Positions 11,692 through 23,229 of a stretch of DNA of 64,000 bases are shown piece by piece. The notes below the pieces were generated by a model. The model saw only the letters and a program-made list of their open reading frames with translations. It made no database searches and was not told where the DNA came from. The position numbers and the translations under genes are program-made. The stretch's first letter is position 1; the number at the start of each line of letters is the position of its first letter. The DNA comes from Primulina eburnea (taxonomy: Eukaryota > Streptophyta > Magnoliopsida > Lamiales > Gesneriaceae). Where the stretch lies: positions 35,391,913-35,455,912 of the forward strand of contig NC_133106.1 in assembly GCF_022965805.1 (NCBI RefSeq), read 5' to 3'.

Positions 11692-14600
11692 CTAAGAGGA
11701 TCTTCGCCATTGATTGTTTCCTTTTTTCTGGGGCAACTTAAAGGGGCTCCAGCTCTTCCTGCGCTTGGACGTTTCACAAAAAAGTCCGGATGCGAGTGCT
11801 TGTTGGAGCCACAATTCAAATTCCTCCTCTTCATCAATCATCTCCGCATCTAAATCCCATGGATACCTACACGAGTTGGACCTCTGAGTTGACTTCTCTA
11901 ATCCAACCATGTTGACATGGAAACTGGGACGATGAGTGTTTGGCCTGCAAGCCATCCCCTAAAAGCAAAAAACAGCAGTCATTCCTGGTGACAAGAGAGA
12001 ACAGTTTATACTCTATTTTGATAGTGATGTTGCATGTCAAGATATAAAATTGTAGAAATATGACGAGAAATCAGCAATTGCAGAACTTCTTCGTTAATGT
12101 GAGGAGCAAACATTGACCTTAAACAACGAACTAAAAAATCGGGCTATAATCAAACGTCTTTGGGACTAATGCCTGCGTAATAATAATGATTATATTCCTC
12201 AAACTTTGGCAAGTGGTATAATAGAAGCCTAATTATTATTGTCTGTCTTATGTCAATAAACACAAAGGCTTTAGAACGATAATGCATCAATCTGAGACCA
12301 GCCCTTCGATTATAGAAAAACATCATCGTACACATTACTCCATACCATAGATTGAGCGAAGACATAAAATATGGAACATTTGTAGAACCCTCCTACCTTC
12401 CAAGTCTTTACTCAAAGAGACATGTTGACTTCTAACTAACAGATATGACGTACATACCAGAATGAAAGCTACAAAAAGTCCAACGCATTCAAAATTTCCT
12501 TCCGAGCAAAAGCAACAAACTTACCTGACATATAGCCCACTCTGACACATCAAAGATCCTGCTTTCAGCGCATACAAATGCTCGAGGTATTTCCACCTAT
12601 ATAAAATAAGTATGATATAGCTTACCACAGATCCACGTGAAAGAGAAGGAGAAGGTAATAAAAAATTTCAAATGTAGCGTGGACGTGATAACAGGTAAAC
12701 ATGTCAACAAATATATTGCAAGGGCATAAAAACAATGTACAACAAGGGTTCCAGGGTCATGGTCTGAGGGAAGGATGTTGAACCCATGTCCTAATAGAAT
12801 TCAACTTTAAAAGAGATTTCAGATGAGAGGTTAATCACGATCTAAACACTAGCCAAGACAGCTTTCTTAAAAGCCTTTTTATTCACAACTTGCCTATGTT
12901 GTCATTTAAGATAATGTCAGATAAAAATCGTTACATGCTGATCAATATGTAACTTCACAGAAAGTCACTACACTAGTACATCCTCGAGTAAAAACAACTC
13001 TTAAATACCAGATAACGCAAAAAATTCCTAATAAGCAACGAGCAAAACCTCAAAAACATCAGATACTGATTATTGCAAATATCATATACATGACTTCACC
13101 ATTGTGTGGGCTGAGCATGATGATGCCGTATAATAGTGACCAAATATATTGATATATCGTACCCATATATCATACCCAGGGACATGGAAAGCACATCCCA
13201 ATCATTTCAACTGAAGATGCATCAAAGATATGACGCAGATTAAAGAATATACCTTTTGTGGCCGATCAAAAACCAGTGACCCTTTGTACTCTACCCATCC
13301 ATCACCATCTTTGGCTTGATGGTATTGACAGCAATCCTGTACCCAACAAAACCATCTTCACTTTTTATGCATACCAATCAAAAGACGAAATAAATTTATT
13401 TTCTTCTCATAGAAACAAAACCTGGCACCATCTTGCTTTGGCCTTAGATCGATTTGTACAAATCCAGATGTGTGAATTTCCACACTTTGTGCACTGTATG
13501 CACCTCGACTCCTCGGAACAAAAGTCAGCAGTTGTCTGCATATTGTAGTTGAAGATCGTGAATCTCCTATACTTCTAGCCACTTCATAATTCCAGGTAGT
13601 CATATTTATCGTGTGTATTTCCAGCCTCATGACAGAGATTGATTGTGTGCATTAATAAAAGATATTCCTCCATGAGATTAAACACACACAATACTACAAT
13701 GAATATATGCTCACGCACAAAGAAAATTTTCCGCATCACTGTTACCACAAATGACCTTAATGTGATGTGTAAAACACTATAAAAGAATGTAGGTAACACA
13801 TTGTGCAACTGTAGTATAGTTTTCATACAATGTTGACAGAAATCTCAAATTTACATGTCCTAAATAACTATTGCACCATTTTCTTATCTATATATTAATT
13901 GCCTATCCATTTCTTATGAAATTACAGAACACGAACACATAAAACAAATTAGGTTTTGTTAGCCCATCCACATATTTGCACCTGATAAGAAGTACTAGGT
14001 GATTTCTGCAGGACACTCCTAGATTCTTCCTTCTTGAGATGCTCATCATAGTCCCTCTTCTTAACAGCATCAGAAAGCACCTGTAATAATGCCAACCTGA
14101 GTAGCCATTGGATACAATAAACACAAACCCATCTCACGCATCTCTAAAAAATAGCCAGAAAACATGAAAAAAAACTAACCTCATATGCACATTGAAGCTT
14201 CTTGAAAGATTCACTTGCCAGTGGATTTCCCATGTTTTTGTCTGGGTGAACTAGAATGGCCTGAAAAGTTATTAAACAATTAGACTAACTAACAAGATAC
14301 ACAGACCGTTTGCATCTTGACAAAGAAAGATACTCATCAACAAACCACTTTACCCTATACCTTGGAGGCTTGGATTTCACTTTTACAAGAAAATGGAATT
14401 ACATTTTCCTGGAGCAAAATAAGTGGGTCCAAGAAGGTTTGTCCAAAAAAACTTTTTTCCAATGTCGGACATCATCACTTGGAACCACGGTAACTTAAAA
14501 ATTGCCTTGTCGGCAGAATAAGATAAAGGCCCGAAGGTAATACCTATCAAACATAGGGGAAACAATGCAAAAGCAAGGCTCAATAGTAGAAAGGCTGGAA

Positions 14601-17600
14601 AGGAAGGGAGAATAGTGAATCACGAGGCAGCGAAGAGGAGCTGGTGCTTCTCCAAAATCATACCCAATACCCTTTCATTCAGTGAATCATTGTGTTTAGA
14701 GTAAAGGAGAATCAGACGATCAAGGTTCTTTTCACACAAGCAGTCAAACATAACATCATTACTTTCTTTCATTACTACAAGGTATAAAATTTTGATCTCC
14801 ACTGTGAAGACCAGGGCATTGAAGGATATATCTATCGAAGAATAAGCTGTTTGAAGACTATTTCCAACTGGTATAAAGTTCACAAAAACGGGAACAAGCT
14901 GATATACTACGAACACAAATGAATAACGAAAATATAACAGCTCGCAACACTCTTTGTTCTTGGTAATCTTCTCTCACGATCCATTTGCTCTCAACCATCA
15001 ACATATATGATATATCACATACTCCCTTCATCATAAACAGAACATATAGTTGAAATGACATGACAATTACTTCCTTATTAAGGAAATGGTCAGAACATTC
15101 CAAAAGGTAGGAGCCTTCGTAAGATGGGAGTGAGAGAATTCACCAAATCGAATCGTGATTAAGACCACTGGCTGAAGATATGCTGCTAAAGCACAATAAC
15201 AATAAGCTTTGGTTTTTTCAATAAACAATTAATCTTTATTTAAATGTTACAGTCAGCTTTTTTTGTTCAATGATATCATAATCAGCATCAACAAAATATT
15301 GTATATTCAAATCTTTCAGCATTGATTAGCCATCAAGGTTGATTCTTGTTTTATAAGTCAAGGTTTCAGGCGGAGCTGCTGTGAGCCAACATTGTATATG
15401 AAAATGAAATGCCAATCCAATGATATTACTGAAACAAACTCAGCACAGAGAAAAGTAATTCACCTACCTGGTGAAAAATAACCATTTTAACAACATGAGT
15501 ACGAGGTAAGGAGTTACATATTGGTGGAGATTGGAGTACCAACCTTTTTTCGGTATTCCTTCTTCAACAGAATAAAATCAACTTTCTTTTCACGTGGAAA
15601 ACCCAATGCTTCGTAGTGATCTCCACAGCCTAAAATTCGCTTCATCTCAAGTATTGAAGATGAATCTTTACACATCAATTTCTTAACAACGGGATCTTCA
15701 GGTTGTTCAACAAAGGACGGAGTATTAGTAGGTTTGCAGTCGGATTTACATGACTGTAACTTCTCTTCTTCACCGGGAGCAGAATATTCACACTCTGGGG
15801 AGAAATCATCTTTTGCAAATGATTCAGGTACTTTATGCTCCTCAAAATGAGCGTTTTCACCCAAATTATCACACCTTTTAATCAAGTAGTTCAGTACTTC
15901 ATTTGATAGGAATGAGAGGTTAAAGGCAAGTAACACTCCAAGCCATCCCACTCGAACCTTAACACAATATAGAGCATATAAAGTTGCCATAAGAACCACC
16001 AACCTAGCATGATTTAGGGAAAAAAGATAACCTGCATTCCAGAATTATGTTTTAATCAACAAATTCATCAAGAGCCATAGCTGGGGCACAAAAAAAATTG
16101 GTGCAAGAAAATTTTAGGAGCCAACTTCAAATGTTCATGTTGATAAACGAGTATACTTGATGGGAAAGAGATGCTTCAACTGTCATAAAACTAAATTCAC
16201 ATGTTAAAATAAGAAAATAATTTAAAAATAGTTCATAAAACCAGAAGCAAGCTAAATTAAGAAATTGGGAATGCACATGTTGATCTTATGAATATTATCA
16301 AGATTCCAAGAACTTCAAATATTATTGGCATTTTGCTTATTTTCCCAAAAAAACGATTTGTTCTACAATTGCGATAAGCCCAGAAAATGTGAAAAGGGAT
16401 AAGCAAATAAATCATCAATCATCACCATGTGCTGAGTTTTCAATATAAACAAGGAGAAGTACGTACCACCAATTATAAACAAGGTACCCGTAATCCAAAA
16501 GTTAGCATACATCCACAAAACAAGAATAGCAAACAGTCCGAAAATAAAAAGACCAGGAGTGTAGCCCAAATACTGAACAGCAACACCCGCTACTCCCTGA
16601 ACACAAATTAGCAACCATGAGTACTCATTAGCATCCCTTTAGAAAGGAAAGAAAGTTTCAAAAGTCCTATCTTTTGGAACATGATTATAAAAATAGGACA
16701 AAGTTCCCCATTGCAAGAGATTACACTTCTTTAACCAACAGATGCAACCAAGAGCCGGAGATGAGCTATTACATACAAGAATCAAGTTGTGTCGAATAGA
16801 AGCATGCCACTTAACTGTGATTACATAGCAAAGGTGCATACCATTTTGACGGTCTTATTTGGATCGATCTAAGTATCATGTCTCCAGAGTGCTTACCCGC
16901 GCTACATGAATTTTAGGAATTTACAGAAAAATGGGATACCAACCAAAATATATCCAATGGATCATCAACCGTAATAGAATAATGCCCACTGGATCGCTGC
17001 CAATACAATTATTCGAAGCCAATTTTCAAAAAGAAAATCCAAGATGTGTGACAAACAAGTTACTTTTAAAAAATTAGGGAAACTAAAGCCAGCCATGAAA
17101 TATTACAAAACATGAAAAACAATACCCATCATTGAACTTGCACAAATTACAACTATTGCATATGAATAACAACAGCCATCGTTTTTATTATTGCTCCCAG
17201 CATTAATGAAGCCTGATTCATTCTTATGAGTCATGGGAAGCTATCATAGAAATTTTCTTTCAAGATAAATCTTAAATGTCAAATATCAGCATCGAGGGCA
17301 CTAGATCTGGAGCACAAAATTTTCAATCGTGAAGTTTGAGCAAGGATACATGCATAATTATCTTTGAACTAAATATATATGGATTAAACTAAATAACAGA
17401 GCATAAAAGACTACAGTACTGAACTATTTATCTAGACAGGATGCATACCATGCTAAGCAGTAGATACAAAAGGCAGGACATTGATGTCAAGCTAAGAAAG
17501 AAACTCCACATAATGACAAGCAGAGCCGCAGAACCCAGCCCGATAAAAGACTGGAAGCCTGTGACGGAGCAATTTTTCCAATAAACCAACAGGAACAGCA

Positions 17601-17766
17601 GACCTCTTCCAAATCTTGCACACCCACAACAAATCATTGGCCAGTGCCTCTCCATGAAAATTCCAATCTTGTCCTTCAAACACCTAAAATTTGTCTTTGG
17701 AACAGAGTAAAAATTCTTTGATCGCAACCATTTTAACCCTTGGTTGAACAACCCAATATCCTCCAT
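11692..17766 (-). CDS. membrane-anchored DnaJ (J-domain) protein with C-terminal zinc-ribbon-like module
   Basis: Predicted Hsp70 co-chaperone held in a membrane. Nine exons join in phase to 550 aa: 17449-17766, 16467-16596, 15544-16031, 14180-14260, 13982-14080, 13422-13535, 13253-13336, 12525-12596, 11692-11958; each junction has GT-AG signals. Exons 1-3 hold several hydrophobic segments (about residues 50-190) that predict a multi-pass anchor. After an acidic linker, the J domain spans about 285-350, with the essential HPD at 317-319 (VHPDKN, exon 4). Exon 6 carries CTKCGNSHIWICTN and exon 7 CQDCCQYHQAKDGDGWVEYK, a likely zinc-binding module. The C-terminal exon is strongly conserved in plant relatives. 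Start: an ATG preceded by a possible acceptor (ttattag), so an upstream non-coding exon is likely. Close Arabidopsis relatives are uncharacterised J proteins; the client and compartment are unknown. Confidence 0.9.
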
Positions 17767-17769
17767 CAC

Positions 17770-18715
17770 CTAATAACTCCACGGAATTTCAATTAAGGAC
17801 GGACAAAATAAATCACAAAACCGAATCTCACACAATAAAGATCAGGTTTTCGCTGAAGTCCTGTAATATTTGTTCATGATGGCCTTGAAGCTGAGCATCT
17901 TTAATAGTCTTTATCTCCGGCATCGCTATGATACACAACCAAAGCACTCCATATTGAGATATGTGACGAAAAACATTAATCGAACTCAATCTCCAAAATA
18001 TTCTGCTGCTCAGGGAAAGAAATCCCAATTCTTGATTTCCCTGTTTGCGCTTACAAGAACCATAAAACAAAAGCAAAGAGATTCAGGATATTCCTCCTCC
18101 ACACAGTTAAAGGTAAAATTTCGTGAACTCCGCGGTTGGGATATCAGCAAGAAATGAAACTAAAACACCAAGTTGCTTCGCGCATACGTCTCCATAAAAG
18201 TAAAATCCATAAATAAACTCACAACATTTTTCACTTTTTTGACTCCAACAATCGACCCATGAAAAAAGAAGCTCCCTTCAAAACATCATCCTCATACAGA
18301 AAATGCAGGAGGAACAATAATAATAATAAAAAAAAACCCACCAAATTAAATGCCCAACCCAACACGCACAAACAGAATTTAAGCAATTCTCAGTACAATG
18401 TTGAGGAATTTTTAGCTTTAATTAATGGGAGAAAAAGTGGTAACCCTAGTCCTCACTAATTATTTTTCTTTTCATGGAATACTTGTGAAAAAGAAAGTGG
18501 AAAACAAGATTAAAAAGTTTGAAAAAGGCGTGGCGAGAGTGAGAAGCACTGATGATGAGACAGAGCATGAATAATTTATTTGAGAGATTTGGGGGATTAA
18601 GGTTAAATATTGGATCCCAATTGCTCCTCGTTAATGGTGTAATAATATAATATAAATCTATATTTTTTTCCATTTAAAAAGAAATAAAATAAAATTATAA
18701 AAATTATGTATTTAT
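17770..18715. other. upstream region of the J-protein gene
   Basis: Contains the presumed promoter and 5' untranslated exon of the minus-strand J-protein gene. Frames at 17828-18157 and 18259-18459 lack coding character; the latter is an Asn/Lys run from A-rich sequence. The transposon-bounded viral insertion begins immediately to the right. Confidence 0.4.
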
Positions 18716-19127
18716 ATAAATATTGGGGATTTTGTCAAAACCTCCCTATTTCCATTCTCAACTTCCTCTTTACTCCCTACCCTATTAAAACTTTGTTTCA
18801 ACTCCCCATATCTTTCAAATTTCCAAGTTTGCCCTTATATCTTTATTTTAAATAATTGTTTTCCTTTTTTGTAGTAAAAGGCCCATCATACTTCCGTAAA
18901 ATAAATTGAATCTTTTACCTTTTTGACTAGAGTACCACCGGGTTGTATCCACCGTTTTTTACGAACTGCTCCTCACAGTCCAACCACACGATCACAACCG
19001 ATGGTTACTAAGCAGATTCCTTCAGCAATACTTAGCACAGCTCTAATTCGTTTCCTACCTTAGAGCGTACAGCAAAAGATCAAATTTTTGAAAATAATAC
19101 ATGATAGAGGCTAAGAGCAAAGATCTC

Positions 19128-19153
19128 TTTTATTCAAACACAAACATTTATTT
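19128..19153 (-). terminator. viral poly(A) signals
   Basis: On the minus strand AATAAA appears near 19128-19133 and again, in overlapping form, near 19147-19153. This is about 130-155 nt downstream of the predicted start of the viral transcript, the spacing expected for the signal that produces terminally redundant pregenomic RNA in caulimovirids. Confidence 0.55.
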
Positions 19154-19309
19154 ATTACATAGTAACCTCCTGTAGAGGAGGAGAAACTTGTTTTAGCTAC
19201 TTATCGTAGCTGAACTCTTAACACACATAAAACTTGAAAAAATATTACAACCTTGTATGAAAGAAATGGAGAAAATATTCGATGATCTTCACTTCCTTCT
19301 TCCGGCTTT

Positions 19310-19318
19310 ATTTATAGA
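19310..19318 (-). promoter_or_regulatory. TATA box of the viral full-length-transcript promoter
   Basis: The minus strand reads CTATAAATA in a GC-richer context, about 540 nt downstream of the transactivator-like frame and upstream of the poly(A) signals, where the 35S-type promoter lies in caulimovirids. Transcription should start near 19283. In this linear copy the promoter sits downstream of the genes, so it could drive a full genome only from a circle or a tandem copy. Confidence 0.6.
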
Positions 19319-19408
19319 AGGCTCTTTCGGATTTGAAACTCGGATTTCAAATCTTCATTAGCCTTTACAGCTTGCTTGGGGACCATGTAGTGGTTGAAGG
19401 GTCCCTGT

Positions 19409-19609
19409 CTAGATTATTAATCTGGACATTAACTTCTCATCCTCCTTTATCTCTTTTAGATACCATTGACGATGAGTTTCCAGGATATCGGCAGTAATTT
19501 CATCTTTTTTATACTCTTTGAAATGATTTACTAACCATTTAAGAGCTTCTGCCTCTTTCCTCTTGTATGTTATCCTTCTTTTCAAAACTTTCAAATATAC
19601 GCGATACAT
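19409..19609 (-). CDS. small Lys/Glu-rich ORF between the viral transactivator gene and promoter
   Basis: A 66-aa frame, highly charged and predicted helical, lies in the region between the transactivator-like ORF and the viral TATA box. I recognise no family. It may be a virus-specific small protein, or simply an open stretch of promoter-proximal DNA. It starts at an ATG 250 bp after the preceding stop. Confidence 0.3.
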   Translation of the reverse strand: MYRVYLKVLKRRITYKRKEAEALKWLVNHFKEYKKDEITADILETHRQWYLKEIKEDEKLMSRLII

Positions 19610-19743
19610 TTTTAAGTTTTGATTCTGGTGTGTTAACTGGTTTCCTTTCTGTCCTTATTTATGGATGAATTTTCGGGACCAGTTAATTTACTTTTACTTA
19701 TTGGATTCCTTTTAGATTGGTATCCAATGCTTTGCTGAGTCAT

Positions 19744-19820
19744 CCACCATTTCTTATTGGTGGTCTATTTGTCATTTACCACTAATTAGTGGTTGTCTTG
19801 ATTCTACCACTCACATGGTA
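19744..19820. promoter_or_regulatory. cluster of three short dyads upstream of the viral promoter
   Basis: Three inverted repeats follow one another: CCACCA..TGGTGG (19744-19763), the perfect 16-bp palindrome ACCACTAATTAGTGGT (19778-19793), and TACCA..TGGTA (19805-19820). All share an ACCA/TGGT core. They lie about 430-500 bp upstream of the viral TATA box and just past the transactivator stop. They could be protein-binding sites in the enhancer or RNA hairpins at the end of that ORF. Confidence 0.45.
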
Positions 19821-19859
19821 GTGGTCCTGCTTTTTATAATGGAGGGTCACATGTCCCTT

Positions 19860-21206
19860 TTAATTTTGTCGAGGAATCTTTGGTTTTTTGTATCCTCGAG
19901 GAAAATGTGCATGTGGTCCTTCCCCACTTGTCCTTGCTTCGGTAAAATGCTTCCGATCAGATCTTGGTTTGAAACCTTTACCGAACTCTGGTTCTTTCTG
20001 TATTTGGCATTCAGAGCAGATGTTCTCCGACCATCTTCCTATGTGTGCCATATTACAGAACTTTCGGCGAGTCTCTTTGCTTGCCGGTAGCTTGCTGTTC
20101 CACAAGAGATTTCTTTTCTTTTCAAATAAATCTTCTGCGAAACTTGTTGTTTTTCCTGTCATGGTATTCAACAGGAATGATCCGTTCACTGAATGATTGT
20201 AGAACTTGAACGGAAACTTGACTTTGTCCATCTCAGTAAGACAGACCCATAAACCCCAAGCTCTTCTGGTAGAAATGTCATCTTCAGTGATTGAAGCAAC
20301 CATGGGTGTTTCTTCTGTTGGAGGATCCTTGATAAATTTTTGGACATTTGTATCCGGCCTCCTTAGCTTGATGAAATGAAAGGCTTCGTGAGAACCTTTC
20401 CCTGCTGGTTCTGGTGCTGCACTAAAGAAGTATAGCTCCAAAACATCTCCTCTGGACAAATAATCATTGTTTGCCCAAGTCTCGTGAACAGCTTCCTGGA
20501 TCCACTTTGGTAAACCTGAGATTTCCGGAAAGCTGGGTGATATAGTATAAACTGAGGCAAGAGCCCCAAATTCATACCAAGCTTTAACCTCCTTGGGATA
20601 TGAATTAGGTTTCATCCATACCCTTGGATATTTTCCTGAAACATCAACCCTATTTGTAGCTGGGTTAATGCCAATACGTGTTTTTAATTTCTCCCAATTC
20701 TGCTGATAAACCTGAAATGGAGAAATTACACCTTCATTAGTACCAACCTTAGCTTTGCCTTTGTCAATACGAGGCCTAAGGTTGATCTCTCCCTCTTCAA
20801 TCCCCGAGGTGAAGGGTTGGCTTGAGGACTCAAGATAAGGATCAGGAGTCTCAATTTTTGTTTCAGCCGACTCATCTCGTGATGATCCCGACTTGACACT
20901 TGTGCAAAGGGTATTTGAATCCCCCGCTACAGGTATAGAGTCCTGTACTCGAAAACTCTCCATTTGAGAAACCAGTGGTCTCTCAATGCCCTGGAGGATA
21001 GGCCTTTGCGTTACAGACCATAACTGAGTATATGCCTGTAAACATCCTGTAATTCGATCAGAGACAATTCTCTTATCAGCTTGTTGTAGCCTTCCCGCAA
21101 CTTCTGCGTTAACAGCTAACTTGTTGAACTCGGTTTGAAGCATTTCAAGGTGTTCCCTCAAATGCCTCTGCATCTTGATAATAGCATCAATGTCAATGCT
21201 GTCCAT
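19860..21206 (-). CDS. caulimovirid transactivator/viroplasmin-like protein (ORF VI type)
   Basis: A 448-aa frame in the position of the caulimovirid translational transactivator/inclusion-body protein, which lets ribosomes reinitiate on polycistronic viral RNA. The N-terminus (about 1-70) is helical and heptad-rich. The middle contains a hydrophobic/aromatic block (about 195-270: WYEFGALASVY, later ELYFFSAAP) arranged like the core of known transactivators. The C-terminus has a Cys/His cluster (FCNMAHIGRWSENICSEC) followed by a basic tail, matching the zinc-finger-like end of that family. It overlaps the pol ORF by 14 bp. Assignment rests on position and pattern rather than a diagnostic motif. 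No stop or frameshift is present. Confidence 0.7.
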   Translation of the reverse strand: MDSIDIDAIIKMQRHLREHLEMLQTEFNKLAVNAEVAGRLQQADKRIVSDRITGCLQAYTQLWSVTQRPILQGIERPLVSQMESFRVQDSIPVAGDSNTLCTSVKSGSSRDESAETKIETPDPYLESSSQPFTSGIEEGEINLRPRIDKGKAKVGTNEGVISPFQVYQQNWEKLKTRIGINPATNRVDVSGKYPRVWMKPNSYPKEVKAWYEFGALASVYTISPSFPEISGLPKWIQEAVHETWANNDYLSRGDVLELYFFSAAPEPAGKGSHEAFHFIKLRRPDTNVQKFIKDPPTEETPMVASITEDDISTRRAWGLWVCLTEMDKVKFPFKFYNHSVNGSFLLNTMTGKTTSFAEDLFEKKRNLLWNSKLPASKETRRKFCNMAHIGRWSENICSECQIQKEPEFGKGFKPRSDRKHFTEARTSGEGPHAHFPRGYKKPKIPRQN

Positions 21207-23229
21207 CTCTTGTTAAAAAATCTGCAAGAATATTTTCATGAGATTTTATTATCATAATATCAAAAATATAATTTTGACATAAAGCTTGCCATCGTAATAA
21301 TCTAGCCTTCTCCGGTTTAGACTCAATTCTATTCCTTAAAAAGGCTTTAACTTGAGTGTTATCAACTTTCAAAATGAATTTCTTTGCAAGTAAAAATAAT
21401 GGCCATTTTTCAAAAGTCCTCTTTACTGCATAAAATTCCTTTTCGTTGATATGCCATCTTATGGCTTCTGCATCTGAGAATAACCCACTACAATATCTGC
21501 ATGGTTGTTCTCCATCTGGTGTGAGCTTTGTTAATACTGCAGTCCACCAATGATCACTGGCATCGGTATATAATACCAGATCATCCTCGTCTTGAGGAAT
21601 AGCCATCTTTGGAAGATTTTTGCAAACCTTCTTTAAATGGATAAGTCCTTTTGTGTGTTCGTCTGTCCATATAAATCTAGCATCCTTTTTCAATAATGGA
21701 CTGAACACCTTCCTGTGTTTTGCTAGGTTTTTAATAAACATCCCAGCAAAATTAACAACCCCTAAAAAACTTTGAAGTTGCTTCTTGTCTTTGAGATTTT
21801 CTGGAAAATTCTGCACCTTTTCTACTATGTGCTCTTGCAGAATTATTCCTGACTCATCGATTTCAATTCCGAGGAATTCAATCTTTCTTGTAGCAATGAC
21901 TGCTTTCTTTTCAGATAAAACCAGTCCTTCTTTCTTGCAAACATTAGAGAAAATCTCCAAATGTTTAACATGTTCATTCATATCTTTGGATGCTATTAAA
22001 ACATCGTCGATGTAAACAAACATAAACTTGAAATAATCTTTGAAAAGATTATCCATCTTTCTTTGAAATATTTGGGGTGAGTTAGCCAATCCCATTGATA
22101 ATACTTCCCAAATATAATGTCCTTGAGGTGTGGAGAAAGCTGTGAATTTCTTGCTTTCTTCCTGCATCCGAATCTGATAGAATCCAGACTTGCAATCAAA
22201 TTTAGAGAATATCTTGGCATTGCGAATGCAACTAATCAAGTGTTCTCTACTAGGTATAAAATACCCATCAAACTCCAGAATCTTATTAATTTCTTGATAA
22301 TTAATAACCAATCTGGGTTTTCCTCGTTTAATTTCACCATGATTTCTTACCAGAAAACCTGGACTGCTATATGGTGACATACCTGCTTTGATTAATCCAA
22401 GGTCCAAATGTTCCTTGATTATAATCTGCATATCCCTCTGATCAATGATGTTCATTGGGATGGGTTTACAACGGACAAATTCATACTCTTTGCCTTCCTT
22501 GATTTTAAGGCAAGCCCTGAGTTGATTTCTGTCCCACCATGCCAAGGGATCTTCGTTATAATTTTCTTTGATCCTCTTCTTGACATCTTCCAGTGATACC
22601 TTAGATTCAAACTCTACTTCATTTGTGTGTAGAGTTATCTTAAGGCATTCTATATCTTCTGGTTGGAGTTCCTTATCTGCTCTTAACTGGAGCATTGTTT
22701 CTCCAAACCGTCTTGAATCCTTCATTTTTGGGTTCAGAAGTTTTCCTGAATCACCACGCTTGCTGCGAAACTGGATTGGCAATTTTCTGTAAAATGCCTC
22801 CCGAAGTCTCTGGACTATGATTTTGTGAGCACATGGTGTTGTGAATACTAATCTTCTAGTCTCATTTTCCTGTGTATAGGATTTGAACATTTGTAGGAAA
22901 TTATTTCCTAACAATATGTCAGCTCCTGTATCATGAAAATAAATTGGTGGTGTCTTTACCTTGTACCAAGGTGTTTGTCCAGCACCGCCAATCATGATTT
23001 CAGTCATCTTAATCCCTTTACATAAGATTAAGATTCTTCTGGAAAAATCTCTTCCAGCAATCTTGGGTAACTCTTCTTCCAAATTATTTGGAAAAACTCC
23101 TCGTTTTGCTGTACATATTCCAGCACCTGAATCAATATATGCAGCAAAGTATTCTGCCTTATATTGTTCATACAACATTCCTACTGGAATGTATATGGAG
23201 AATGGACTTGTGGTCATTGGATTTTCCAC
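21193..23229 (-). CDS. caulimovirid polyprotein: aspartic protease, reverse transcriptase, RNase H
   Basis: A 678-aa enzyme that would cleave viral polyproteins and copy the pregenomic RNA to DNA. The retropepsin active site is AYIDSGAG (D33), with the second flap-side block DTGADILLGNNFL at 100-112. The RT follows: the fingers/palm block around 295-350 (KPRLVINYQEIN, SKFDCKSGFYQI) and the catalytic YIDD at 406-409. RNase H begins near 550 with LYTDASDHWW and continues through EKEFYAVKR to the C-terminal LADFLTRDG, the usual end of caulimovirid pol. There is no integrase and no chromodomain, which separates it from Ty3/Gypsy elements. The frame is intact, overlapping the movement-protein ORF by 16 bp and the next ORF by 14 bp. 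All catalytic residues that I can identify are present. Confidence 0.95.
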   Translation of the reverse strand: MENPMTTSPFSIYIPVGMLYEQYKAEYFAAYIDSGAGICTAKRGVFPNNLEEELPKIAGRDFSRRILILCKGIKMTEIMIGGAGQTPWYKVKTPPIYFHDTGADILLGNNFLQMFKSYTQENETRRLVFTTPCAHKIIVQRLREAFYRKLPIQFRSKRGDSGKLLNPKMKDSRRFGETMLQLRADKELQPEDIECLKITLHTNEVEFESKVSLEDVKKRIKENYNEDPLAWWDRNQLRACLKIKEGKEYEFVRCKPIPMNIIDQRDMQIIIKEHLDLGLIKAGMSPYSSPGFLVRNHGEIKRGKPRLVINYQEINKILEFDGYFIPSREHLISCIRNAKIFSKFDCKSGFYQIRMQEESKKFTAFSTPQGHYIWEVLSMGLANSPQIFQRKMDNLFKDYFKFMFVYIDDVLIASKDMNEHVKHLEIFSNVCKKEGLVLSEKKAVIATRKIEFLGIEIDESGIILQEHIVEKVQNFPENLKDKKQLQSFLGVVNFAGMFIKNLAKHRKVFSPLLKKDARFIWTDEHTKGLIHLKKVCKNLPKMAIPQDEDDLVLYTDASDHWWTAVLTKLTPDGEQPCRYCSGLFSDAEAIRWHINEKEFYAVKRTFEKWPLFLLAKKFILKVDNTQVKAFLRNRIESKPEKARLLRWQALCQNYIFDIMIIKSHENILADFLTRDGQH

